Assembly (NCBI GenBank): GCA_020543525.1
Contig: JAHYIO010000003.1
Location: 3,162,001-3,226,000 of the forward strand
Source of the DNA: Coriolopsis trogii
Taxonomy: Eukaryota > Basidiomycota > Agaricomycetes > Polyporales > Polyporaceae
DNA: 64,000 nt
Direction of reading: 5' to 3'
Positions 53,822-64,000 of the stretch are shown one piece after another. The notes beneath the pieces were generated by a model. It was not told where the DNA came from and did no database searches. It worked only from the letters and a program-made list of their open reading frames with translations. Position 1 is the first letter of the stretch, and every line of letters starts with the position of its first letter. The position numbers and the translations under genes were made by a program.

Positions 53822-56800
53822 ATGGCGTCTCTTACACAAGACAGCACCCACTCGTCCGATTACTTTGACGACGACCCCGAGTTTCTGAAGGCCATTCACG
53901 AAGTAGAAATACCCGAATGTGGTGGAGCGGCTCCTAGCAATTGTATTTCTGCTTCTCCTACTCTCGACGCCGCTAGTGAGTTCCTTGAGGAGCCTCCGCG
54001 CACGCAGCTGTCGCGAAAGCGCCCGCGGTCCCCAGACGAGTTCACAGGTGAAGATGGCATGCAATACCATGGCGTCCTAAACCCAGTCGATGCATCTGGA
54101 GATGATGGCGAGTATCTTCAGTCTCACACATATGGCGCCGCGCGCTTTGGCGAATTCGGAGAGTACATGACAAGGAAGAGGGCAAAACTGCAGATACAGA
54201 ACGCAGAGCTGGACGAGGTCGCGGAGACCGAGAGTCCGCGAAGCAGGATTTTCCGAGGATTGCAGATATATGTGCGTGTCTATGCTGGCTCATCCCCATG
54301 CCCTCTTAAACTCATGGCGAGGGCAGATCAACGGATGGACAGAACCGTCAATCCAGGACCTGCGGAAGATGATTATTGAGCATGGGGGTGTCTTCCACGC
54401 ATATCTCGACAAGAAGTCGCTAGTGTGAGTAACCAACGTGTGTCGTGGATTCGTCTGTTTTCTACGTGACTTTTGACACGGCTACAGCACTCATGTTCTC
54501 ACATGTTCTCTAACACCCGCAAAGGTGCGCGAGTTCAAACATCTCAAAGTTGTCAGGCCGGAGTGGCTTGTCGAGAGCATCCAGGCAGGCGAGCTCCTCC
54601 CATGGCAGAACTATATCTTCCGTCCGGGCGAAAGAGTCGAGGACACTCAAGGACGCAAGATTGGCCAGAAGTCCCTCTTCAACGGCTTCGTGTCACAAGC
54701 TGCACGCACACACACCCAGCTGTCATCGTCCAAGCCGCCTCCACCTAGGAAAGACTCTCCCATCCCCGTCGATGGAGACGCGAGTACACCGGAACAGCCA
54801 GAGGCAGGTCCATCTATTATCCAGCCGGCAGTAGCGCCCCATACGCCCAAGAAGCAGAAACGCAGACAAACCCTCCTCAGCCCTCGCAAGTCAGCTCCAT
54901 CCACTTCCATTCGCTCGTTCTACACCACAGATCCCGCAACACCCGACGAAACCTCCCGCATCCCCGGATACGCCGCAGACAAGTCCAACCCCCACGCAGA
55001 GCGTGCTATGGCAGATCCGGCATGGCGCGCAGCGCACACTTCCGTAGCCCCTGACTTCATCGAAGGGTACTACAAAAACTCGCGGTTGCACCACCTCTCG
55101 ACGTGGAAGTCCGAGCTGAAGAACCTCGTTGCCGAGGCGCAGGAACGCGCAGAGAACGCCGGGGCCGAGACGTGGACGAAGATGGCACGGGAAGAGTACG
55201 GCAGTCATGACGGCACGCAGGTGAGCGCGACGCAGATCGCCGTTGACCAGGTCGTGCAGGAGAACTTGGGCGGGCGAGGACTGGGCAGCGCTGGCCTGGA
55301 AGGCGATGTGAGCATGCGTGGGGCGAAGCTCGTCAGGCGTCTTCCTGGCCTTGCCAAGGGGAAAGGCAAGGGCAAGGCTGCAGACGACGAGCGCGTCATC
55401 ATGCATTGTGACTTTGACAGCTTCTTCGTGTCGGCCGGACTTGTGGACAGACCGCACTTGCGTGGCAAACCGGTCGTCGTTTGTCACTCGCAAGGTGCAA
55501 CTGGCGGTGCGTCGAGCACGAGCGAGATCGCGAGCGCGAGCTATGAGGCGCGGAAATTTGGAATCAAGGGGGGTATGAGGTATGTTCCTTTCTAGTCATC
55601 ACGGTTTATGCAGCTGACCGTATGGCATCCCAGTCTTCAGCAAGCCCGCAAGCTCTGCCCCGCCGTGTTGACAATCCCTTACGAATTTCAACGTTACAAG
55701 CAATTCTCTCTGCAATTTTACACGATACTCATGGCCCATGCCGACGACCTTCAAGCTGTCTCTGTTGACGAGGCGTTAATTGAAGTCACGAGCAGTGTCG
55801 CTCGTATCCGCAACGAACTCGCAGAACGCACAGATCCAACTGGTGAACCAGAAGATCCTGCGAAAGTCTTTGCAGAGGCGATCCGCGCACAAGTGAGACA
55901 GGCGACCGGATGTGAAGGTTCGTACGGTCGCGTCGCTTGACGTGCTTCTTATTGACCGCACGGACGCGCAGTCAGCATTGGCATCGCCGACAACATCATG
56001 CTCGCTCGTCTCGCCTCTCGACGTGCGAAACCGGCGGGGTCCTACCATCTGCTCCCTCACGAAGTGGCCGAATTCCTGGCTCCGCTCGATATCGATGATC
56101 TGCATGGGTTTGGGTATTCGGCACGTCAGAAGGCGGAAGAGAAGCTGGGGGCGACGAACCTCGGAGAGCTCACCAAGAAGAGCAAGGCGACGCTATGTGA
56201 AGCGCTCGGAAAGGGGACCGGCGAGACCCTGTACAACGCTCTGCGGGGGATTGACGAGCGCAAGCTCGAGAGCGACAAGCCGCGCAAGTCGGTATCGTGC
56301 GACATCAACGTAAGCGCCCTTGTGTAACCTGCGTCTGTGGTGTCCTATGCTCACGTTTCCTTGGCAGTATGGCATCCGATTCGAGAATAACGAGCAAGCG
56401 GAGACGTTCATATACCAGATGGCTGAGGAGGTCTCGCGTCGCTTGAAGAGCATCGACATGCGTGGACGATCGCTCACGCTCAAAGTCCTCGTCCGAGATC
56501 CGAGTGCGCCTGTCGAGGCTCCCAAGGTGTGTTCTAGTAACGCTACCGATTGAGCAATGCACCTGACAGCCGTCAAGTTTCTGGGGCATGGCATCTGTGA
56601 GGCTCATAACAAGCAGACACCCCTCGTTGCTCCTGGCGGAAGGGCAACGAGCGACGAGAAAGTCATCGGGGAGCATGCATGGCGACTTCTCAAGAGTTTC
56701 AACTTCGACCCGAAGGAGCTCCGTGGCATCGCTATCCAGATCCAGAAGCTCGAGAACGCGTCGGGCCCCCAGGACAACGAGCTGGGTCAGGCTGTGCTGC

Positions 56801-57891
56801 CTTTCAAGCGTCTCGAAGGGGCGAAACAGATAGCTCGTGCAGAGACTCCGGAGATCGTCGTCCAGCCTGCGTCGCAAGACGAAGAGATAGAGATCATCGA
56901 GAAACCTCCTACCAAGACAGAGACGCATATCGAGCTTCCCTCCTTCTCGCAGGTTGACATGTCCGTGTTCGAGGCGCTGCCAGACGACGTCCGCAAAGAG
57001 CTCGAAGCCGAGTATCAGCGCAGATCCGTCACGCCCGTGCCTGCTCCAAAAGACCCGTCGCCCGCGCCAGAGACGGCGACGACTCCCCCGAACAACCCGA
57101 ACAAGAAGTCGCTGCTGCTGAAAGGAAAAGGGGTGAACGTGAAGCGGATCACGCAGCAGCTCGCCCCGCGGAACCGGCCGCTGCTCTCGCCGACGAACAA
57201 GCTGTTCGCGAAACGCGTGTACGCGTCGTCTGTCAACGTGACCGAGCGCGAGCTGCGCAAGTACGGGATCGACCCGGACGTGTTCGCCGCGCTCCCACCG
57301 GAGATGCAGCGGGAGCAGCTGGCGGCGCATCGCGCGCCGGGCGTGACGGTGTACACTGGGGAACGTAAGGTGCTGAAGCCGTCCAACTACCGGCCGAAGC
57401 GGTCGTCCAAGTCGCCGTCCTATGTCTTCCGGCCGCCGCCGCCTCCGAAGGCTGTGTACGTCGAGCCCCCGACGCTGAAGCAGCAGGGCAAGGAACGGGG
57501 CGAGAAGCTGTACTTTAGCGAGAAGGAGGACGTGCAGGACGTGATCGAGAGGTGGGTGGAGAGCTTCAGGGAGCACGCGCCGAACCAGAGGGACGTGGAC
57601 TACTTTGCGAAATTCTTGGTGCAGTCGGTCGATGCGGAGCGGTCTAGCGATGCGGGCGTGGAGAAGGCTGTCGCGGTCGTGAAGTGGTGGCTTGTTCTCC
57701 TCAGGCGACACTTTGGCGCGTGGGAGGACTTGCCGGAGGACGAGCTGTGTGCGGATGAAGACGGTAGACGGCCGGCGAGGGTCACTTCGGAGTATGTCGG
57801 CAGAGCATGGTGGAAAGCGTTTAGGGAGGTGAAGGCCAAGATGGATGCAGCCGCGCGTAAGAAGTTTGGTGGTTGCCTGTCGCTGAAGTGA
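53822..57891 (+). CDS. rev1: DNA repair protein REV1 (Y-family deoxycytidyl transferase), about 1,250 aa
   Basis: ATG 53822. Exon 1 ends near 54269. Further introns fall near 54270-54328, 54425-54486, 55579-55633, 55917-55970, 56310-56367 and 56527-56572. Domains in order: disordered N-terminus; BRCT (LRKMIIEHGGVFHAYLDKKS, VVRPEWLVESI, about residues 145-235); Y-family polymerase with palm motif CDFDSFF (about residue 490) and SVDEALIEV (about 590), carrying the catalytic acidic residues; finger/thumb segments (SIGIADNIMLARLAS, FGYSARQKAEEKLG); little finger with GRSLTLKVLVR. Two ubiquitin-binding motifs follow (DMSVFEALPDDVRKEL; DPDVFAALPPEMQREQ), then a C-terminal four-helix Rev1-CTD (KLYFSEKEDVQDVIERWVES) that recruits other translesion polymerases. 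REV1 inserts dC opposite lesions and scaffolds Pol zeta. All hallmark parts are intact. Confidence 0.95.
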
Positions 57892-57987
57892 TCTTCGTAT
57901 GATCATAAGGAAGGAGCGAACTCGTAAGCTTTCTGGGACACCTTGCTATCGTACATGGCTATCGTAATAATCTGCTCACTACTTCAG

Positions 57988-60293
57988 TCACAGAGCTTTG
58001 CTCACGTTTTCCACGCGAATTCTCCAACCATCTGAGGGGAATCCTGGAGCTTCTCCGTCACTCCCATCCCACCCTCCGGCCATCATCGCCACTGCATAGA
58101 GGAGAGAACCAGAGCCTGGAAAATATGGTGTAGGAACCCTGACTCCGCCTATCGGCATTCCAACATCGTCGAACTGGTATAGAGGATGGAGAAGCCACTC
58201 TATCGCTTTCTCCGGTTCTCCATTGCGTGCTGCGGACATGGCCAATATGGGGAAATCCCAACTGGCAGCGGATCGAATGTCAAGACGTCATCATGCGTTT
58301 CGAAGACGCTACTACTCACCCCCAGCAGTTGGTGATGTTCCAACTCGTCCAGACCTTCTCTGCTGTCGCCTTTGCGATGGTCAGATTCACGTCTGCCGTT
58401 TGTGGCAGCCACCCGTGCAGCCCGACAAGCGCGGGATGGTCGTTCGTGAACGTTGCGGTGTCCCAGAAGTCGCTAGGAATGCCTTCGTACACTGCATACA
58501 AGCCGCCCTCAAGCGGCAGAGGCGCAAGATGCTCGCGAACCTCGGTCCATGCTCCTGGCACGTCCTCTCCAAGGCGACGCATCCATGTGCTCGCCAGCTC
58601 GAGACCGAAACGCCAGTACGCGAGCTCGAATGCGGGGTTCCTCGTGGCATTCGGGCTCGTGTCCTCGCTGACGACGTACATGGGCGGACCGAGATCGAAG
58701 AAGCCATTGTTCGCGTTCCGCTTCGGGTACACGGCCATCCAGTCAGCAGTGGCGTGCACGACGTCGCGCCACTTTTCGAGCGTCGCTCGCGATGGGTTGG
58801 CGCGGTACTCGTACTCGGCGAAGACGAGCGGGTGGGGCTGTTGCCAGATGAGCAGCTCGTTGATTTCGCCTGGAGCAGATCGGCCTGACGGGTCTGTCAT
58901 CTTCGACCAACGGGCCCCGGTGGGGTAACCTTGCTGAACTTGAGCGCGGAGGAAAGAGGACGGAAGGAACCGGGCATAGGTTGAGGTTGTGCGGTCGAGG
59001 AGGTTCCAATTGTTCCAGAGGGCCCAATGGGCGCTATGCCAGAACACCATCTCCATGTGGAATTTGCCAAACTGGGATCGAACGGTCAGCCACTTCGTGC
59101 CGCCTCATAACTCCCGCACTCACCCATCCGTTGTTAACCAATCCAGACTGCCGGAGATGTTCAATATCGGTTTTGAACCGTGTATCACACCAACCACTCA
59201 CCTCTTGCGGAGGAGTGTTGCCTGCTTCGTTCACTCGCAAAAGGTACTGCGAGAGGATGATTCGTCTCTGCAGTTCATCTGCCCCAGTATCGGTTGATCC
59301 CGAAACGACGTCGATGGCTCCATGTTCTGACCAGAACTTCTCCCATTCCTGTCGCGACTCCCTCTCGATGTCGCTGGCAGTGGGGATCGCATGGACCCTG
59401 CCTGGAGCATACGCGATAGCAACAGCGAACGTGTTCTTGCGCTGTGACGGCCCGATTGTGTAACGATGTGAGTCCGGGGAGTCGCGCGTGATACGGAAGT
59501 CGTCCCCGCCTCCCACGTAGGTGAAGAACGTGTTAGCCACCATGGTATGCGATATCACCGCGTCTACGTTGCGTCCGAAATTGTTCCCGGCCCTCAAGGT
59601 CGTTGTATGCTTGTCCGTCGCGTTAAACGTGCCAACGAAAGGGGCTACAAACCCTGCACTGCCGTCGTTCCAAGGAAAGTCGAGGAAGATACCGAGACGG
59701 CCATCCTGCAGAAGCTTCGACGTGACGGTAATCCCAACTGTATCGCTGCTCTGCGCCACGACTGTCTGCACCTCAACCACCTCGCCCTCCCATCGAAACG
59801 TGCTCGTGATCGTCCCCATCCACAAATCAAGCACCTGGTTCTTGCCCTCCAGCGCATCCTCAGTCACATCCATTACTTTCCCATCCTCGCCTAGAAAGAG
59901 GAGCCCCACCCGACCTAGATTTGCGCGGTTCGGGTTCGCCTCCAACCACTGCTCGACCAGCGGCGGTCCACCGAACTCGTACTGCACCCTGTCCCAGACT
60001 TCCCCACGGTAGGACTCGATATCCGACTCGGTCACCCCAGACGGGAGGGAGTCGTTCTTCCAACCCCAGTCGGACATGATAGCGAACGGGAAGAATGTCT
60101 GCAAGCCGCTGATGTCTGCGCCGAAGGCGAAGTGGCCGTTACCGACTTGCATGGGCGTGCTGGTGCTGGATGCTGTGCGGATGGGGTTGTACCGCGAAAC
60201 GAGGCCATGACGGTCGATGCGCTCGGCTGGTATCAAGAGAGGGAAAGCGGCGGAGAGTAAGGTTATACAGGTTCTGAGTCTCGGAGGAGACAT
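57988..60293 (-). CDS. Six-hairpin glycosidase-like secreted protein (713 aa)
   Basis: Exons 60293-59202, 59147-59124 (a 24-nt microexon), 59071-58320 and 58261-57988; 714 codons. The signal peptide is MSPPRLRTCITLLSAAFPLL. The N-terminal beta-rich part (DRHGLVSRYNPI, MQVGNGHFAFGADISGLQTF) leads to a catalytic alpha/alpha barrel (PPQESGLVNNGWFGKFHMEM, WHSAHWALWNNW, NELLIWQQPHPLVFAEYEYR, NCWGWDFPILAMSAARNGEP). This plan belongs to the fungal six-hairpin glycosidase group near GH65/GH95. It is likely an extracellular enzyme acting on glycans of unknown identity. The microexon encodes SGLVNNGW in the most conserved region, which supports the splicing model. Confidence 0.88.
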
Positions 60294-60629
60294 TTCTGCT
60301 GTTGCTACCAGTTTCAAGTGGGCAAGAGGTGACAGCGGCATTGGGCAGGCCGCTTGCGTTGCAGTATTGTAGTCATCCCTGGCCGCTCTCCTGCCGTGAG
60401 GTGGATCTTCACCTCTGCTCAAGGGGAAGGAAGGACATCCAGATGACCGGCGATTCCACAACGGTCCGGTCATTTCCATTGCGAAGCGTCAGCATGTGAC
60501 GATTTTCGAAGAGAATGTGCCTCATTTCCAACCGGAGCCATCGAACGACGCTCCATGTTCCTTCTATAGTTGTAGTTCACTAGTATATATAGTTGCTTCA
60601 TTGCTGAGCGCTGATCGCTGAGTCGTCTA

Positions 60630-60653
60630 CAACTGGACAAAAAGCCCCAGGTT
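60630..60653 (+). mobile_element. Solo terminal inverted repeat related to the 12.7-kb MITE
   Basis: CAACTGGACAAAAAGCCCC followed by AGGTTT, preceded by TA. It matches the MITE end CAATCGGACAAAAAAGTCCC-AGGTTT with few changes. No opposite end was found nearby. Confidence 0.5.
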
Positions 60654-60660
60654 TTACTAG

Positions 60661-60706
60661 TCTCCCCTAGGCAGACCTTAAAGCGCTCTATTGACTGGAG
60701 GGACGG
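60661..60706 (-). repeat. Dispersed ~60-bp repeat, inverted degenerate copy
   Basis: On the minus strand it reads TAAGGTCTGCCTAGGGGAGAC, matching the 3' half of the copies at 13281 and 41041. It directly adjoins the solo terminal repeat. Confidence 0.55.
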
Positions 60707-60909
60707 ACGAGCGGAATCAGGTTCTGTTCACCTCGGGGGACTTTAGTCGCATCCCAAGCATCGAAACCGGTTTGCTCCTCACCATCGAGACTCTAAATCA
60801 TTCAGTGTTCCCTAGCAGATCTATCGGAGCTGGCTAGCTACGGAAGGTGACACTGGCAGTTGACTGGCAGTGCGTATTCCTGGCAGATCTCGGGTAGAAG
60901 CACGCGGTG

Positions 60910-63080
60910 ACCATGGTATAGTGCTGGGAATCGGGATCCTCGGGAGCTCGAGGGTGTCGCAAGTGGCCCGTCCATTGAGCGGGCCGTAACCACGACGCAT
61001 TGGCCAGAGACGCAGGTACCCTGCGCAGCATTTGCCAATCACGCACTTCCCGTAGGCGGAAGGCACCTAATTCCGCTCAGGGTAGCATACATGGAAGCAA
61101 TCTCCCGGAATCCGAGATTGAGTCTGCCGCTGGCACGATACATTGAGCTCGTAAGATCTCATGCCGACATAATTAAACGGTGACGACGGGATTTCCGTCA
61201 CACATGGTCGTGATCACTGAAGACATTGGTTAGAGAGCACAATACGGGCGCCAACGCTGTGCGGATAGCAAACCCAGCATCATGATCACAGCGGGCAGCC
61301 TGCAAGTGACGGAGTCCTTCCGAGTCAGGGAACTTATCGTTCAGCTTTCGTTGTGAACAGTAACCAGCAGCGATGGTGGACGATGGTGGTTCGACACCAA
61401 CTTGCAAACACATCAAGCGCCCAGTCACACCCCAGCCTCGTGGCGCAAGCGCCATCAGTCACGCATCACAATGCAACTTGTTGAACGGGACGCGGCGCTT
61501 CCTCTCGTCTTTCACCACGAACAAAGGCAAATTGCGTATCGCCTATTGTATCGCGCTTTGGGGTAAGCCGGAAGCCTTATCACTTGATCTGCAGACAAGC
61601 TGATCAAACTCCGACCTATAGTCCTCATCCACCAACCACAGAGTCTATACGATCCTGTGCTTGTAACGGGCCAGAATTCACATTTAAACACGCAAATCGC
61701 GTAACTTGCAGGTATGCTCTTTGCCATCTACTTTCTCTTGACCCTGCTCTAACCATGTCCGCCGAACCCCAGCTTCTCCCTCACCCTGCTCCCCAGCTCA
61801 CCGCTGCTCACACACGCCAGCTTACTCCGAGTCCCCAGCTCGCTGTTGTTCCTCAGCTCCCTTCTATTCCTCCGCCCGCTGCTGATCCACAGATCACTAC
61901 TGCTCCCCAGCTCACAGGTCCCCATACATCCCCATTCACCGTCAATCTCTCTCGCGCCGAGGAGTTCAGAACAGACAACCCCAAGGGAAAGGAGAGACGT
62001 CAAGAACACGCCGACAACAACGCCAACATGGGCAAATATATGGACGTAAAGACTTTTTGCTCTACCTTCCTCCCCGTACCACAGTCACGACCCCGAGAGG
62101 AGAGGCCTCCGAACAGCATGCCCAAGGGTACGAGGACTGCCATCCAAAACGCCACGACAGAACGTCAGATCTCCGAAGCTTGGGTAAGCTCTGGTTACGA
62201 CGTATCATCTTCTGCACCGCTAACCAAGAGCATCCCCCAGGCCTCTTGGCTGAATCCGTCTACAAAGTACGCCAGGGGACCGTGTCCTGGTTATCGTCTC
62301 GCTCTGTCGCAAGACCGATGGGACGCAGGAGACGAGCAGATGCTGAAGGTCGACGGTGCGCTCCACGTGCAAGCTACTGTCCCCACCGACGGGCGTCCCC
62401 ACTGGGAGAGTTCGCGACTGCTGCTCGAGTTCAAGAGGGGTGGGGGCCAGTACGATCCGTACGACGACGTGAAGAAAGGAGACGCGGCGTCGGATACGCG
62501 TACGGCGGTTCGTGGTCAGATCACTCAGTATGTCGCTCACGCCTTCGCACACCAACACCGCACGGCTATGTTCCTCTTCTTTGTCAACGGGACAAAGATG
62601 CGGGCGACTCGCTGGGATCGTTCTGGGACGATCTTCACGGAAGCATTCGACTACACCGAGGACCCTCACACCCTTCGAGACCTGTTGTGGGGCTTCTCTC
62701 GACTCTCGCCCGAGGAGCAGGGCATCGATACGAAGGCCCAAGTCCTCGCGGAGGGCGATGAGCACTACGAGCTCATAAGCCAAGTCTCGGAGCCTTGCGA
62801 TAGCGACATCTCCATTGTAGAGGGCACCGTCGTTGACCCTCGACCCGACGATACACCATATGTATTCGCGCATGTTCGTGAACGATTCAAGCAGTCGATC
62901 GCTGAAGGAGTTCCCCGCTACCGCCTACATGTTCCTACTTCGGATGCTGGGGAGCGCATCTTCCTCGTCGGGTTGCCGATCTTCATTGCACCTGGGATGT
63001 CCGGCCGCGGAACGCGCGGATACATCGCTTGGGACGTTCAAGGACAGCGATTCGTCTTCCTGAAAGACGCTTGGCGACCT
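60910..63080. repeat. Inverted segmental duplication, right arm
   Basis: Reverse complement of 45264-47431 with scattered single-base differences and three bases net length change. Identity falls sharply after 63080, inside the FunK1 coding sequence. Confidence 0.9.
61441..61454. promoter_or_regulatory. Conserved TGGCGC-N2-GCGCCA inverted repeat, right-end FunK1 promoter
   Basis: TGGCGCAAGCGCCA, about 300 bp upstream of the ATG at 61755. It is the same element as at 46887. Confidence 0.45.
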
Positions 63081-64000
63081 AATTATGAGAATGTCTCGAC
63101 AGAAGGGATTGTGCTCCGGAGCCTGCATAATGTTGGTGCCAAGAACGTTCCCACCATTGTCTGTGATGGTGAGCTAGAACAAATAACATTCACCGACACA
63201 TACACCCCTCCTTCCCATGGTGACGGAGAAGCTGACACTCCGGCGATGGAAGACCGCGCCGCTCCTCCTTCGCATGAGGGAAATTTCGATGCATCGCAGC
63301 ATCGAGCCGACGATTCACGCTCATCGCCATGTTCACCACAACAGGACGCCGAGATGGACGACAATTCTTCTCCCACCGACTGTGACTCCCCCCTTGCAAC
63401 ACCGCAATCGCGCTCTCCAGCACCGCAATCGCCTCCGCACTCGCCGGAACAGCCTCCTCTGCCGGCCAGCCGTTTCCCCGACGAGTTCACCGGCAGGGGC
63501 AGGCATCTCCTCAGGCCATTCCGACACTACCGTCTTGTTGTGGAAGAAGTATGCTTACCCCTCAATATGTTCTGCAGCGGGAAGCAGCTGTTTCGCATCC
63601 TCCGTGACTGTGTTCAAGGTACGTCCACACAGTCTAAGGGGTGCGAGTTGTATGGCTCACTCAGTGTCCTCCACGCAGCACATGCAGACGCCTTGAATCG
63701 GGCCGGTATTCTCCACCGAGACGTCAGCGCCGGAAACATGTTGATCTGTCCAACTGTGGTCATGGATCCTGAGACAAAGAAGGGGCGAGTCGTGTGGAGA
63801 GGCATTCTCACAGACTGGGAGCTCTCTAAACCGATCGCTGTCGATGGGAAGGACGAGTCAGCGCGGCAGCCTGTTCGCACTGTAAGCACATCACAATTTC
63901 TGCGCATTGTTGCAAGAGAGCTCAGTGGCTATTCTACAGGGTACCTGGCAATTTACTTCGGTCAATATCCTCGACAACCCTGATGCGACTGTCGAAGTTG
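61755..64000 (+). CDS. FunK1-family protein kinase, cut by the window end
   Basis: Exons 61755-62183, 62241-63618, 63679-63881 and 63940-beyond. The N-terminal arm, RWDRSGTIF, GYIAWDV and LKDAWR are as in the gene at 43586. After CDGELEQ there is a different acidic/Ser/Pro insert, then the hinge RLVVEEVCLPL, the catalytic loop LHRDVSAGNML, ICPTVVMDPETKKGRVVW, GILTDWELSK and GTWQFTSVNILDNPD at the edge. Up to 63080 it is near-identical to the 43586 gene. Around 63756-63830 it matches the gene at 30353 almost base for base, so the gene looks mosaic. Catalytic residues are intact. The reading frame is open to the last base. Confidence 0.9.

Larger units (their letters stand above)
60294..60909. 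other. Promoter of the glycosidase and spacer with transposon remnants
   Basis: No gene seen. It holds a terminal motif related to the MITE (60630) and an inverted copy of the ~60-bp repeat (60661). Confidence 0.55.

Noticed and set aside
56305..57906. 533-codon open frame antisense to REV1
   Set aside because: Arises from the GC-rich codon bias of REV1; low-complexity Arg/Leu-rich content, no domain, no splice or start context.
1..64000. tRNA, rRNA and CRISPR signals
   Set aside because: No cloverleaf with A/B boxes, no rRNA sequence and no regular spacer-repeat array was recognised; the repeats present are dispersed or inverted.

Overview
The window reads as nuclear DNA of a filamentous basidiomycete, most likely an Agaricomycete. 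Genes are broken by many short GT-AG introns (about 40-140 nt, mostly 50-65). They include families typical of mushroom-forming fungi: FunK1-type protein kinases (Pkinase_fungal), DUF6699 proteins, a cerato-platanin and F-box/LRR proteins. No bacterial operon, CRISPR array, rRNA or recognisable tRNA was seen.

Layout, left to right. 1-2.2 kb: 3' part of a FunK1 kinase. 2.4-4.1: F-box protein (-). 4.4-6.0: mostly empty. 6.1-9.6: oligopeptide (OPT) transporter. 9.8-12.4: FunK1 with an HGD catalytic loop (-). 12.7-13.2: a 480-bp TA-flanked inverted-repeat element. 13.5-14.5: FunK1 pseudogene. 15.1-18.6: a divergent pair of DUF6699 genes. 19.0-19.6: cerato-platanin (-). 20.7-21.7: CCDC124/Lso2 homologue. 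22.4-23.2: calcipressin. 24.2-25.4: a FunK1 derivative without its kinase core. 25.7-27.3: F-box pseudogene. 27.3-30.3: gene-poor, holding one FunK1 shard. 30.4-32.5: complete FunK1. 33.4-36.6: cysteine-rich EGF-like membrane protein. 37.0-47.4: a tandemly duplicated block, each unit holding a membrane-anchored coiled-coil gene plus a FunK1 gene (core-deleted in one unit, complete in the other). 47.5-48.8: F-box/LRR gene with an in-frame stop. 49.1-50.1: His-rich methyltransferase (-). 50.6-51.8: secreted ABC-type binding protein. 51.9-52.9: Rab1/Ypt1 GTPase (-). 53.8-57.9: REV1. 58.0-60.3: six-hairpin glycosidase (-). 60.9-end: an inverted, near-identical duplicate of the 45.3-47.4 kb region that starts another FunK1 gene.

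The window therefore mixes stable housekeeping genes (REV1, Rab1, CCDC124, calcipressin) with fast-evolving, duplicating islands of FunK1 and F-box genes. Nine FunK1 loci are visible: three complete or apparently complete (9.8, 30.4 and 43.6 kb), one running off the right end, one partial and disturbed at the left end, one frameshifted pseudogene, one 126-bp shard, and two in which the ATP/catalytic core has been cut out while the N-terminal and C-terminal exons stay in one open frame.

The most notable signal is this repeated origin of 'core-less' FunK1 genes. They arose by different deletions in two different subfamilies, and both keep the splice phases and the reading frame. Segmental duplication and apparent mosaicism (right-end gene) suggest how such variants are made. 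All exon boundaries were inferred by eye from splice consensus and paralogue comparison, without transcripts.
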